DNA from: an uncultured Ruegeria sp.
Lineage (GTDB): Bacteria > Pseudomonadota > Alphaproteobacteria > Rhodobacterales > Rhodobacteraceae
DNA length: 54,830 bases
Assembly: GCF_947497005.1 (NCBI RefSeq)
Contig: NZ_CANMFF010000023.1
Coordinates: forward strand, 1-54,830
Direction: 5' to 3'
Shown here: piece after piece, positions 1 through 8,674 of the stretch
Numbering within the stretch: the first letter of the stretch is position 1
Layout: each line of letters opens with the position of its first letter
Notes under the pieces: model-generated
The model's input: the letters and a program-made list of their open reading frames with translations, nothing else
Databases searched by the model: none
What the model was told of the DNA's origin: nothing
Made by a program: the position numbers and the translations under genes

Positions 1-39
1 CTGAAGGCGAAGAGGGCCTCGAACAGCTATGGTCAGTGC

Positions 40-594
40 TTACCGAAGAAATGAGCATCGCAATGGCCCAGATGGGAGCCTGTTCTCCAGGTGATCTACG
101 ACACTTTGGCTCAGATATTGCGTCGGTGACAGCCCAACGCAGTCCCGGAAGGCGCGGCTGAATTTGTGCTGGCTGGAATAGCCGAGCTCAAGCGAGATCG
201 CCTTCACGGACATACCCCCGTGACGAAGCAGCTCTTTCGCGCGGGTAACAAGCACTTCGTTGGTTAGGGTGCGGAATGTAGTGTTTTCCTGCTCCAACTT
301 CCGTTGCAAACTCCGATCGGATAAATTCAGCGCCTGTGCGGTTCGGTCGATGGAAATATTCTGTTCCTTGAGCTGCATCAGCAATACCGCTTCAACGACC
401 TGATGAAAATCGCGCGGTGTACCGCCGGACCTTTCGCGGACGATGTCTTCGACTGTGGATACGCTGATAGGGTGCGCGGGAGCGCTGGCCGTCAACAGAT
501 GTCTTGGGAAACAGATTTCCAGCGCCTTCTTGTTCCAGTGAATCGGGCACCCGAATGCGATTTCGGCATCGTCTAGCCTCGTGATTGGCGGCAT
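40..594 (-). pseudogene. AraC-family regulator, N-terminally truncated
   Basis: This encodes the C-terminal 184 residues of an AraC-type activator with an arabinose-binding-like sensor. The start of the reading frame resembles the end of the sensor domain (FGCPIHW, followed by FPRHLL), and residues about 75-170 are the double helix-turn-helix, with the signature ELGYSSQHKFSRAFRD and ending in GLSPTQYL. Relatives are usually about 330-340 residues, so roughly 150 N-terminal residues are missing. The lost part is replaced upstream by a resolvase fragment on the same strand and then an IS5 element. It is probably non-functional as a ligand-controlled regulator, although a DNA-binding fragment could still be made from the ATG at 594. 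Confidence 0.75.
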
Positions 595-597
595 GTC

Positions 598-772
598 GGG
601 GGTCGATTCCGGTTGAGTGCAGAATAGGGCGTTCTCATGAGCGTTTTTGGTTTTCCCGAAACAATGAGACTACACCGCTGGCGCAGGGTCTCCGCGATCT
701 GGCAGAGATGATGTGTAGACCGCGCCAGTCTGTCGATACGAGTGACGATAAGCTGATCGCCGTCACAAACGA
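598..772 (-). pseudogene. Serine recombinase (resolvase) fragment
   Basis: About 32 residues read from 770 down to 675 match the catalytic domain of Tn3-type resolvases (GDQLIVTRIDRLARS, then a helix ending ETLRQR). The N-terminal catalytic serine region and the whole DNA-binding tail are missing, and the frame shifts after about 675. The fragment is cut on one side by the left inverted repeat of the IS5 element at 773. Sequence on the far side of the IS does not continue it, so more than a simple IS insertion happened here. Confidence 0.6.
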
Positions 773-1847
773 GCGTGTTGCATGGATCAAGAGATGTGCG
801 AAAGCCCCCCAATCCCAACCTTTTCAGGAGACGCGTTCGTAGTTCACATAGCCTAGCTCGGTCATTCGGTTCAGGACTTTTGTTGCGATGCTTATCTCAA
901 AGATTTGGTTCTCGGTTGCCTGTGCTTGAAGGCTGCTTCCGATAACCTGATTCCATCTCCTGATCTGAGCTTCGACGCGTGATCTTTGATTGTATCCAGT
1001 GTCGGCCTGCCAGGTCATTCCGCCGTGCTCGGCAATGTTCTCAATGTGCTGGTTGCGCTGCCGATTTTCACCAAGCACTGCATTCTTAGGCGGCGGGACT
1101 ACAACCTCGATGTCTGGTCCAAACCTGGACAACAACCATCCGTAAACGCCTTTGCCGTTATATGCGCCGTCCGCCAGAAAGCGCTCCACGATGACGTCAA
1201 CTTGCGCAAGCAATTCCGGGAGTGTGGTCTCATCGCCGACATGTTCCGATGTCAGTTTAGACGCATTGATTTTGCCAGTGCCGGGATCGAGGGCAATGTT
1301 TAGTTTGCGGCAGGTTTTGCGTGCTCTCTTGGCGCCGTGCTTTTCTTCATGCCAGCCGTTGCCGTCATGCATTTTCAGGCCTGTGCTGTCCACAATGAGG
1401 GTAATCTGCTTATCTAAAGCGCATCGGTGTTGGGTGATCTTCAACCTCTTGCTCCGCCGCGACAGCGTCGAGAAATCCGGCACCACAAGATCCAAACCCA
1501 TAAGCTTCGCAATCGACCGCATGAAGCCCTGAGTTTGTCTCAATGCAAGCCGAAACACGACCCGCATCGTGAGGCAAATCTCGATCGCCAAATCAGAGTA
1601 GACCGCCTGACCGCCGCGGGTCGTACGGCGCGGCGATGCCCAATTCCGTGCCACATTATCTGAAACCCAAATGGTCAATTCACCGCGCTTTCGGAGGCTT
1701 TCGCTGTACTCCGACCAATTTGTGACGCGGTATCGTGCCTTGTCGAACTTGTCTCTGCGGGCATCATTGAATTTGTAGGGCATCTACCGTCGCTTGCGTC
1801 AGAGAAAACGCCGGAATTACCGCGACCATCCGATCCATGCAACACGC
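773..1847 (-). mobile_element. Complete IS5-family insertion sequence
   Basis: The element is about 1.08 kb and has a single transposase gene. Its terminal inverted repeats match perfectly over 16 bp: GCGTGTTGCATGGATC at 773-788 and its reverse complement at 1832-1847. The GTTGCATGGATC core is typical of IS5-family ends. The exact outer bases and target duplication could not be fixed by eye. The transposase is intact, so the copy may be active. Confidence 0.85.
824..1783 (-). CDS. IS5-family DDE transposase
   Basis: This 319-residue protein has the usual IS5 order: an N-terminal region with YSDLAIEICLTMRVVF, the segment PDFSTLSRRSKRL, then the DDE catalytic core beginning at LIVDSTGLKMHDGNGW, with later acidic residues in FLADGAYNGKGVYGW and the C-terminal YNQRSRVEAQIRRWNQVIGSSL. 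Its length is normal for the family and there is no frameshift. It lies entirely between the two inverted repeats. It catalyses cut-and-paste transposition of its own element. Confidence 0.92.
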   Translation of the reverse strand: MPYKFNDARRDKFDKARYRVTNWSEYSESLRKRGELTIWVSDNVARNWASPRRTTRGGQAVYSDLAIEICLTMRVVFRLALRQTQGFMRSIAKLMGLDLVVPDFSTLSRRSKRLKITQHRCALDKQITLIVDSTGLKMHDGNGWHEEKHGAKRARKTCRKLNIALDPGTGKINASKLTSEHVGDETTLPELLAQVDVIVERFLADGAYNGKGVYGWLLSRFGPDIEVVVPPPKNAVLGENRQRNQHIENIAEHGGMTWQADTGYNQRSRVEAQIRRWNQVIGSSLQAQATENQIFEISIATKVLNRMTELGYVNYERVS

Positions 1848-1959
1848 CCGGACCGAAAGCCATTCACGGGCTTAGCCCAAGCGTATCGACAGTCAAAAAT
1901 TTGCATCAAAGTCCTAAGAAGTTGCTGTTTTCTGTGTCAACTTTGAGCGCTCCAAAATC

Positions 1960-2613
1960 TCACAATTTGAAATTGCCGGGGAAAAGTCCACACAAGAACC
2001 GTCTGATAAGATCAACAGAGCGTCGTCGTGAAAAGCCCTGCATATCTGTTAGGTAATTGACCCACATACCTTCCAGCAAAGCCAGCGTTCCGGCGGTGGC
2101 ATCGCCCACCAAGTTTGGGTCACGCTCGTTTTTTTGAGCTATCTCCTTAAACGCAAGCCGCAAGGTCTCGACAAGTTTGTGATCCTGAGTGCTGCTGTAG
2201 CGAGCGATGCCGGGGTGCGAACTCGCGATGCCTCGGAATGCATGCCAGATTTTTGTACTTCTAGGATTGAGCAGAGCTTCAGACAGATCCGCCTCGATCA
2301 CAGCCATCACTCGGTTTTCGGGCGATGCATCTGAGCCCAGATCGGTCAATCTGTCCATCTCGGCATAATATTGGGCACTGAAATGCTGGGCTGCTGCCGT
2401 CAGCAAATTGTCCTTCCCACCGAAATGCAAATGAATCATTCCGCGTGATAATCCAGAACGCTCGCAGATGCGGCTGACCGAGGTATCGGTGACTCCAATA
2501 TCGGCAATGGTGTCCAGAGTCGCCTTGATCAGAAGCTGCCTATTGGCCTCTGGATCGCGCTTCGAACTGCGCTTTTTTCCTTTGGAGTCTTTCACTCTAT
2601 TCAATAATTCCAT
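1960..2613 (-). CDS. TetR-family transcriptional repressor (BetI-like)
   Basis: This 217-residue protein has a TetR-type helix-turn-helix at about residues 25-70 (ATLDTIADIGVTDTSVSRI, then SGLSRGMIHLHFGGKDNLL) and an all-helical ligand domain resembling BetI-type repressors (KIWHAFRGIASSHPGIARY). It is transcribed divergently from the importer operon that starts at 2735. The 122-bp gap contains a perfect 18-bp palindrome at 2685-2702, the probable operator, so it likely represses itself and the operon until a substrate or product of the pathway binds. The ligand is unknown; a methylated amine or derived acid is an inference from the neighbours. Confidence 0.85.
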   Translation of the reverse strand: MELLNRVKDSKGKKRSSKRDPEANRQLLIKATLDTIADIGVTDTSVSRICERSGLSRGMIHLHFGGKDNLLTAAAQHFSAQYYAEMDRLTDLGSDASPENRVMAVIEADLSEALLNPRSTKIWHAFRGIASSHPGIARYSSTQDHKLVETLRLAFKEIAQKNERDPNLVGDATAGTLALLEGMWVNYLTDMQGFSRRRSVDLIRRFLCGLFPGNFKL

Positions 2614-2684
2614 TAGTTTGGGATCTTCTCATATGGGCGGCTTACAGGAAGATTGACACGAAAGGTCTTTCTGGCGCAACATTA

Positions 2685-2702
2685 AATGGACGATCGTCCA
2701 TT
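2685..2702. promoter_or_regulatory. Probable TetR operator, perfect 18-bp palindrome
   Basis: AATGGACGATCGTCCATT is a perfect palindrome lying between the divergent TetR gene and the importer operon, 32 bp upstream of the GTG start at 2735. Size, symmetry and location fit operators of TetR/BetI-type repressors. No exact promoter hexamers could be assigned. Confidence 0.75.
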
Positions 2703-2734
2703 AGAGACTCGTAAATACTCAGAAGGGAGGTAAG

Positions 2735-3592
2735 GTGAATTTTCGTAGCGAAGCGTCCCGGGGCTATTCCCTCAGCGCGCCAGCCACGGCTTACGTGGGC
2801 TTTCTGGTGGCGGCGCCATTGGTGATCCTGATAGCCTATTCCTTCTGGACCCAGACCTACGTAACGCTCGACAAGACGCCGACGTTGAAAAATTATCGCG
2901 ACGCGCTTGCTGATCCTTTGGTTCGACACTTAGTGCTTAGGTCGATCTGGATTGCCGGAGCAGTTACGGCAGTCACCGTCGCACTGGCCTATCCCATCGC
3001 GTACTTCATCGCGGTGAAGGCCCGGAAAAAGACCATCTGGCTTCTGCTCATCACCATTCCGTTTTGGTCCAGCTATCTTCTGCGCGTGTTTGCCTGGAAA
3101 CTCATCCTTGGGTTCAACGGGGTAATGAATTCCGCGCTTCTGGCGCTTGGCCTGATCAGCGAACCTCTCGACTTCTTGCTATACAACGAATTCGCGGTCG
3201 TACTGACACTTGCTCATGCCTGGGCACCATTTGCGATCCTGCCGATCTATGTCTCGTTGCAGAAAATCGATCCTAGTCTACTGGAAGCTGCCACCGATCT
3301 TGGAAACAGCCCCTTTCAACGTTTCATGCGAGTGACGCTGCCGCTGACGATACCGGGTGTTATTGCCGCTTGCATGATCATCTTTATCCCCACAGTTGGT
3401 GACTACGTGACCCCGGCACTGGTCGGCGGGTCGGACGGGAAGATGATCGCCAATCTTATTCAGGTGCAGTTCGGGGCCGCCAACAATTGGCCTCTCGGTG
3501 CCACGCTGTCACTGATCGCGATGCTGTCGGTGGGTTTTGTCGCCATCGTATTCGTCATTACTGCCACTCAGTTTGGGAGGCGGATCAGATGA
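2735..3592 (+). CDS. PotB-type ABC importer permease (module A)
   Basis: This inner-membrane permease subunit belongs to a polyamine/quaternary-amine type ABC importer. It has 285 residues and about six membrane segments, and the cytoplasmic EAA loop for contact with the ATPase is visible as EAATDLGNSPFQRFMRVTLP. The GTG start at 2735 is preceded by a strong ribosome site (GAAGGGAGG, 2722-2730). It is the first gene of the operon controlled from the TetR intergenic region and overlaps the next permease by 4 bp (ATGA). The family transports spermidine, putrescine, betaines and similar cations; the actual substrate cannot be read from the sequence. Confidence 0.9.
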   Translation: MNFRSEASRGYSLSAPATAYVGFLVAAPLVILIAYSFWTQTYVTLDKTPTLKNYRDALADPLVRHLVLRSIWIAGAVTAVTVALAYPIAYFIAVKARKKTIWLLLITIPFWSSYLLRVFAWKLILGFNGVMNSALLALGLISEPLDFLLYNEFAVVLTLAHAWAPFAILPIYVSLQKIDPSLLEAATDLGNSPFQRFMRVTLPLTIPGVIAACMIIFIPTVGDYVTPALVGGSDGKMIANLIQVQFGAANNWPLGATLSLIAMLSVGFVAIVFVITATQFGRRIR

Positions 3593-4377
3593 AACGTCCT
3601 TCGACCCTGACAGCTTATGCATTCCTGTATTTGGTATTTCTGTATCTGCCGGTTCTCTTCCTGCCGTTGTTCTCTTTTAACAGCGGCACAATCGTTGCCT
3701 TTCCGATCAAGGGCTGGACGCTGGACTGGTATCGGAAGCTGGGTGAGCAGGATACCTTGATTCAGGCCCTTTGGAATTCGCTTGGCGTCGGTACTGTCGT
3801 TGCAATTCTTTCTACCGCTCTGGGGTTGTTTGCCGCTCGCGCCTTTGTTCGATATCGTTTTCGAGGCCAGCGCGCGGCTGAAGGTCTGGTGATGCTGCCT
3901 TTGGTTATTCCCGGCATTATCGTGGCCTCTTCAATGCTGGTCCTGTTCCTGTTTCTCGGTCTCAAGCCGTCTTTGCTGACCGTTGTACTGGGCCATACGT
4001 TTCTCGCACTGCCCTTCTCCGTCTCGATCCTGAAGTCTGCATTTGATGACTTTGACGCATCGCTGGAGGAAGCATCTTATGATCTGGGCGTCGGCGTGTT
4101 CGAAACCTTTCGCCGCGTGACGTTGCCGGTCGTTTCCCCCGGTATCGTAGCCAGCATGCTTGTCACTTTCACGGTCAGCTTCGATGAATTCGTCCTCGCC
4201 TTTTTCCTATCCGGCAACCAGCCAACCCTGCCGGTCTATATCTGGAGCCAGATTCGTTTCCCCGCAAAGCTTCCAAACGTATTGGCGCTGGGCTCCATCC
4301 TGTTGCTTACCTCGGTTCTGCTTTTGGTATTGGCCGAGTATTTCCGCCGCCGCTCATCCACATCAGAGGTCCGATGA
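3589..4377 (+). CDS. PotC-type ABC importer permease (module A)
   Basis: This is the second permease, 262 residues from the ATG at 3589, which overlaps the stop of the upstream permease as ATGA. An earlier in-frame start at 3487 would lie deep inside the upstream gene and is not credible. About six membrane segments are present, with the EAA loop EEASYDLGVGVFETFRRVTL. It should pair with the preceding permease to form the channel. It in turn overlaps the ATPase gene by 4 bp, so translation is probably coupled. Confidence 0.9.
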   Translation: MKRPSTLTAYAFLYLVFLYLPVLFLPLFSFNSGTIVAFPIKGWTLDWYRKLGEQDTLIQALWNSLGVGTVVAILSTALGLFAARAFVRYRFRGQRAAEGLVMLPLVIPGIIVASSMLVLFLFLGLKPSLLTVVLGHTFLALPFSVSILKSAFDDFDASLEEASYDLGVGVFETFRRVTLPVVSPGIVASMLVTFTVSFDEFVLAFFLSGNQPTLPVYIWSQIRFPAKLPNVLALGSILLLTSVLLLVLAEYFRRRSSTSEVR

Positions 4378-5471
4378 CAGACAGAAACATCATAGAACTC
4401 AGGGATGTCGAGAAACGCTACGGGACATTCGTGGCTGCAGGTGGGATCAACCTTGATCTCAAAGAGGGCGAGTTTTTCTCGCTCCTCGGCCCATCGGGAT
4501 GCGGCAAGACCACGGTATTGCGGATGATAGCGGGCTTCCAGGAGCCGACCAAGGGCACTGTGCTGATTGATGGGCAGGATATGGAGGGTGTGCCTGCAAA
4601 TAATCGCCCGACCAACATGGTTTTTCAGAGCTACGCCATCTTCCCGCACCTGAATGTTGGAAACAACGTGGCCTATGGATTACGCGGCAAGGCCCCCATG
4701 GCTGAGATCGACCAGCGCGTGGCCGAAGCCCTGGAAATGGTCGAGCTGGGCGGTCTTCAGGATCGCGGCGCAAGTGAGTTGTCTGGTGGGCAGCGGCAAA
4801 GGGTGGCGCTCGCCCGCGCGCTTATCATGCGGCCCAAAGTGTTGTTGCTGGATGAGCCCTTGTCAGCCCTCGACAAGAAGCTGCGCGAACAGATGCAGTT
4901 TGAAATGCGTAATCTGCAGCAATCGCTTGGCATCACCTTTGTGATGGTCACCCACGACCAATATGAGGCGATGACCATGTCCGACCGCATCGGCGTGATG
5001 TTCAATGGGCGGCTCAAGCAAGTGGATACGCCAACAACGCTTTACGCCCGGCCCTGCGATCAGCAGGTTGCCAGTTTCATCGGTGAGATGAATATCTTGC
5101 CTGCCCAGTTGCTGGGTGAGACCGGCGATACGCTTTCGATCGATGCGGTCGCCTTTGGTCAAATGGAGATTCAGAGAAATCCCAACGTCACGACCAGTTC
5201 CCGTGAGATGAATATCGGCATTCGGCCGGAACAATTGGAGATCACGGCGGAAGAGCCTGAGGACTATCCCTCAACTGTTCAGGGCACAGTTAGCAACGTC
5301 GCCTTCTATGGTGAGAACATTCACTACCACATACAAGTTGCGGAAACCGAAAAGCCGATCTCGGTCTCGGTTCCAAACTATTTTCACACGGTTGATTTCA
5401 AGCGCGGTGATGCCGTTTGGCTGGGGCTTCAGGGGGCCAGCGTGATCGATCTTGGTACAGATACAGAATAA
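4374..5471 (+). CDS. PotA-type ABC importer ATPase (module A)
   Basis: This 365-residue ATP-hydrolysing subunit has Walker A GPSGCGKTT at residues 39-47, Q-loop Gln85, signature LSGGQ at 136-140, Walker B LLLDE at 157-161 and switch His194. Residues beyond about 240 form the C-terminal TOBE-like regulatory domain (IGIRPEQLEI). Start and stop overlaps with neighbours show a coupled operon. The ATPase should energise the two upstream permeases together with the binding protein downstream. Confidence 0.93.
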   Translation: MTDRNIIELRDVEKRYGTFVAAGGINLDLKEGEFFSLLGPSGCGKTTVLRMIAGFQEPTKGTVLIDGQDMEGVPANNRPTNMVFQSYAIFPHLNVGNNVAYGLRGKAPMAEIDQRVAEALEMVELGGLQDRGASELSGGQRQRVALARALIMRPKVLLLDEPLSALDKKLREQMQFEMRNLQQSLGITFVMVTHDQYEAMTMSDRIGVMFNGRLKQVDTPTTLYARPCDQQVASFIGEMNILPAQLLGETGDTLSIDAVAFGQMEIQRNPNVTTSSREMNIGIRPEQLEITAEEPEDYPSTVQGTVSNVAFYGENIHYHIQVAETEKPISVSVPNYFHTVDFKRGDAVWLGLQGASVIDLGTDTE

Positions 5472-5488
5472 AATAATGGGAGGATAAA

Positions 5489-6550
5489 ATGAAACTTCAG
5501 GGAATTGCGGCCTTCGCATGTGCGACGGCGATAAGTACAGGAAGTGCCATAGCAGGTGGCGCCGATCTGACGGTGTTTGACTGGTCGGGATATGAAGATC
5601 CCGGGTTCTTTGCCAGCTACATGGAAAAATACGGGGATGAGGCGCCAAGCTATTCCTATTTCGGAAGTCAGGAGGAAGCCTTTACGAAACTGAGTTCGGG
5701 TTTCACGGCTGATCTGGCGCATCCTTGTTCCGACGCGGTCCGGAAATGGGTCGCAGCCGATCTGATCCAGCCGCTGGACGAAAGCAAACTGACCAACTGG
5801 GCCGATGTACTGCCCGAGATCAAGGAAGTCGACGCCATCGTCCTAGACGGCAAGCTTTACATGTTGCCATTCGAGTGGGGGAACACGGGCCTCATCTATC
5901 GCACCGACAAAATCTCAGGCGATGATATCTCGCTGCAATTGCTGGCGGACCCGGCCTATGCTGGCAAGATTGCCGTCCCGGATGCCGCATCATCTGCATT
6001 CGCCTTGGCCGCGCTGGCCACCGGAAACGCCGACGATTATACCAATCTGAGCGACGAGCAATTCAAGGAAGCATCTGATTTCCTGCGCTCGATCCACCCG
6101 AATATGCGCTTTTATTGGTCAGATGCGGGTCAGTTTGATCAAGCCATGACCAGTGGTGAGATCGAATTGGGCTGGGCCTGGAACCAGTCAGAACTGAACC
6201 TGATCTGGAACGAAGTGCCTGCCGCCATGATGCGTGATGTCGACAAGGGCATCGCGACCTGGGCGTGCGGCTACGTGCATCTGAAGTCTTCGACAACGCC
6301 GGCCGATCAGGTCTATGATCTGTTGAACGCGCTCTCTGATCCTGCCAGCGGCCAGTACATCATCGACAATTGGGGCTACCCGCATTCCAACGCAAAAGCG
6401 TTTGAAATTGCCGATCAGGCCAACATCGAAGCCTATGGTTTTGCTGACCCTAAAAGCTTCTTCGAAGGCAGTTTGTTCTTTGATGCGGTGAACCCCGAGC
6501 TTGAGGCAAAAATGCTGGCAGAATTTGAACGGATCAAAGCCGGCTTCTAA
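5489..6550 (+). CDS. PotD-type periplasmic solute-binding protein (module A)
   Basis: This 353-residue extracellular solute-binding protein has an N-terminal signal peptide of about 22 residues (hydrophobic stretch ending GSAIAGG). The mature protein begins LTVFDWSGYEDP, the usual opening of spermidine/putrescine-type binding proteins, and contains WGNTGLIYRTD, also typical. The ribosome site GGGAGGA lies just upstream of the ATG. Aromatic residues such as Trp170s-210s (FYWSDAGQFD, GWAWNQSE) could cage a cationic or quaternary ligand, as in other members, but this is inference. Confidence 0.88.
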   Translation: MKLQGIAAFACATAISTGSAIAGGADLTVFDWSGYEDPGFFASYMEKYGDEAPSYSYFGSQEEAFTKLSSGFTADLAHPCSDAVRKWVAADLIQPLDESKLTNWADVLPEIKEVDAIVLDGKLYMLPFEWGNTGLIYRTDKISGDDISLQLLADPAYAGKIAVPDAASSAFALAALATGNADDYTNLSDEQFKEASDFLRSIHPNMRFYWSDAGQFDQAMTSGEIELGWAWNQSELNLIWNEVPAAMMRDVDKGIATWACGYVHLKSSTTPADQVYDLLNALSDPASGQYIIDNWGYPHSNAKAFEIADQANIEAYGFADPKSFFEGSLFFDAVNPELEAKMLAEFERIKAGF

Positions 6551-6610
6551 CACAACCACTTTTCCGGGGCCTTATGGCTCCAGATCCCAGATACAGGAAA
6601 ACGCGTGAAT

Positions 6611-8674
6611 ATGTCGAACGCGAACCCATATGCTCTGCTTTTTGAACCGGTTCAGATCGGGCCAGTCACAGCTAGGAACCGCTTCTATCAAGTGCCCCAC
6701 TGCACCGGGCTGGGGCATGTCCGGCCGCAGGCCGATGCAGCCCTGCGTGGGATGAAAGCCGAAGGCGGGTGGGCGGTGGTTTCCAATCAGGAAACCGAAA
6801 TCCACCCGACCTCGGACCTGTCTCCTTATGCCGAGGGGCGGCTATGGGACGAGCGCGATGTGCCCGCGTTGCGGCTGATGACAGATGCGGTACATGCGCA
6901 CGGGGCGCTAGCGGCCATCCAGCTGGTTCACAATGGCAACCATGCGCAGAACTTGCTGACCCGCGCCCCGGTTCTTGCACCGTCCGAGATGTCCGTTGAT
7001 ACGACGCATCCCAAGCAGGCACAGGCGATGGACAAGGCCGATATTCGGGAGCTCCGCCGCTGGCACCGCGATGCTGCCTTGCGAGCAAAAAACGCCGGAT
7101 TTGACATTATTTACGTTTACGCAGGGCACAACATGACATTGGCGCAACATTTCATGCTGCAGCATATGAACCAGCGAAGTGATGAATACGGCGGATCACT
7201 TGAAAACCGTGTGCGTCTGACCCGCGAGTTGCTGGAGGACACACACGAGGCTGTGGGCGATAGCTGCGCTGTGGCGTTTCGCTTTGCTATCGACGAAATG
7301 ATGGGCACCGACGGCATGCAGGCCGCGGAAGAAGGCCGCGCCGTGGTCGAGCTTTTGTCTGACCTCCCGGATCTGTGGGATGTGAATGTAGCCGACTGGT
7401 CGAATGACAGTGCCACAACCCGTTTTCAGCCAGAAGACGGATATCAGAACGCGTTTTTGTCCCACGTCAAACAGATAACCCGGAAACCTGTGGTTGGTGT
7501 CGGTCGCCTGACGTCCCCTGACATGATGCTGTCGATGGTCAAAAAGGGAATTGTCGACCTCATCGGAGCCGCGCGACCTTCCATCGCGGACCCGTTCATT
7601 CCGAAAAAGATTGAAGAGGGTCGCATTGACGAAATCCGCGAATGCATCGGCTGTAATATCTGCGTCTCTTCTGACAATCTGGGCATCCCGATCCGCTGCA
7701 CTCAAAACCCGACCATGGGTGAGGAATGGCGACGCGGTTGGCACCCCGAAACCATCGCACCGAAAAAGAGCAACGCGGATACTTTGGTTATCGGCGGTGG
7801 CCCCGCCGGTCTTGAATGCGCCACACAATTGGCTAGGCGAGGATATCAGGTGACCTTGGCCGAGGCGTCAGCCGAATTGGGCGGGCGGGTTACGAAAGAA
7901 AGCAAACTTCCCGGCCTCGCAGCTTGGTCCCGCGTCGTCGACTATCGCCTGAATGATCTGAAGCAGCGCAGCAACGTCCAATTGTTCACCGACAGCAGGC
8001 TTGACGGCGATCAGGTGGCAGAGCTTGGCATCGAACACGTCTTTGTCGCGACCGGTAGCCATTGGCGCACTGATGGCATGGGGCGCAACACCCAGCGCCA
8101 CCAACCCACGATTAAGCCCGATGCCATAGTGCTAACACCTGATGACATCATGAACGGCCTTCTGCCTCCGGATGGGCCGGTGATGATCTATGATGATGAC
8201 CACATCTATCTGGCAGGAGTGATCGCCGAAAAACTTGCGACTGCAGGATACCAGATGGTCTTTGTCACGCCGGAGAGTTTGGTCTCAGCTTACACGGTAA
8301 ATACTCTGGAGCAGCCTCGCATTCAGGCCCGTCTGATCGAGCTTGGTATTGATATTCGCTGCAATCAGGTGTTGACCGCAGTTGAAGGTGACATGGCGCG
8401 TATTGGGTGTGCCTTTACCGGTCGCGAAACGGATGTTCCCTGTGCTTCGACAATTCTGGTCACCGAGCGCCATCGTGAGACAGCGCTTTATGACAGCTTG
8501 CGCGGGCTCGGGTTGAAAACCCTCGAACTTATTGGCGATGCAGCGTCTCCTGGACTGATCGTTGACGCAGTTTTCGCAGGCCACCGCGCCGCTCGCGATT
8601 TTGAACGCCCCAAGGCAGAAGCAGACAAGGATTGGTTTCGCCGCGAGATTATCGATTTGGAGGAAACGTTATGA
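6611..8674 (+). CDS. TMADH-like FMN/4Fe-4S/FAD oxidoreductase (paralogue 1)
   Basis: This is an amine-demethylating flavoprotein of the trimethylamine dehydrogenase family (Old Yellow Enzyme type barrel, then an ADP/FAD-binding half). From the ATG at 6611 it has 687 residues. Cys31 in FYQVPHC matches the Cys30 that binds FMN covalently in TMADH. Cysteines 345, 348, 351 and 363 (CIGCNIC, later RCTQN) match the 4Fe-4S ligands, and the Tyr/His/Asp catalytic set is kept (YAGH; DWSND). GGGPAG near residue 395 binds the nucleotide. The TMADH substrate-bowl Tyr60 is replaced by Glu and Trp355 by Asp, so trimethylamine itself is unlikely. The ATG at 6611 is preferred over GTG at 6605 because AGGAAA at 6595-6600 is then well spaced. 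It overlaps the Rieske gene by 4 bp. Confidence 0.88.
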   Translation: MSNANPYALLFEPVQIGPVTARNRFYQVPHCTGLGHVRPQADAALRGMKAEGGWAVVSNQETEIHPTSDLSPYAEGRLWDERDVPALRLMTDAVHAHGALAAIQLVHNGNHAQNLLTRAPVLAPSEMSVDTTHPKQAQAMDKADIRELRRWHRDAALRAKNAGFDIIYVYAGHNMTLAQHFMLQHMNQRSDEYGGSLENRVRLTRELLEDTHEAVGDSCAVAFRFAIDEMMGTDGMQAAEEGRAVVELLSDLPDLWDVNVADWSNDSATTRFQPEDGYQNAFLSHVKQITRKPVVGVGRLTSPDMMLSMVKKGIVDLIGAARPSIADPFIPKKIEEGRIDEIRECIGCNICVSSDNLGIPIRCTQNPTMGEEWRRGWHPETIAPKKSNADTLVIGGGPAGLECATQLARRGYQVTLAEASAELGGRVTKESKLPGLAAWSRVVDYRLNDLKQRSNVQLFTDSRLDGDQVAELGIEHVFVATGSHWRTDGMGRNTQRHQPTIKPDAIVLTPDDIMNGLLPPDGPVMIYDDDHIYLAGVIAEKLATAGYQMVFVTPESLVSAYTVNTLEQPRIQARLIELGIDIRCNQVLTAVEGDMARIGCAFTGRETDVPCASTILVTERHRETALYDSLRGLGLKTLELIGDAASPGLIVDAVFAGHRAARDFERPKAEADKDWFRREIIDLEETL

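Noticed and set aside
3487..3588. Upstream extension of the PotC-type permease
   Set aside because: It would overlap about 100 bp of the preceding permease; the ATG at 3589 forms a standard ATGA overlap.
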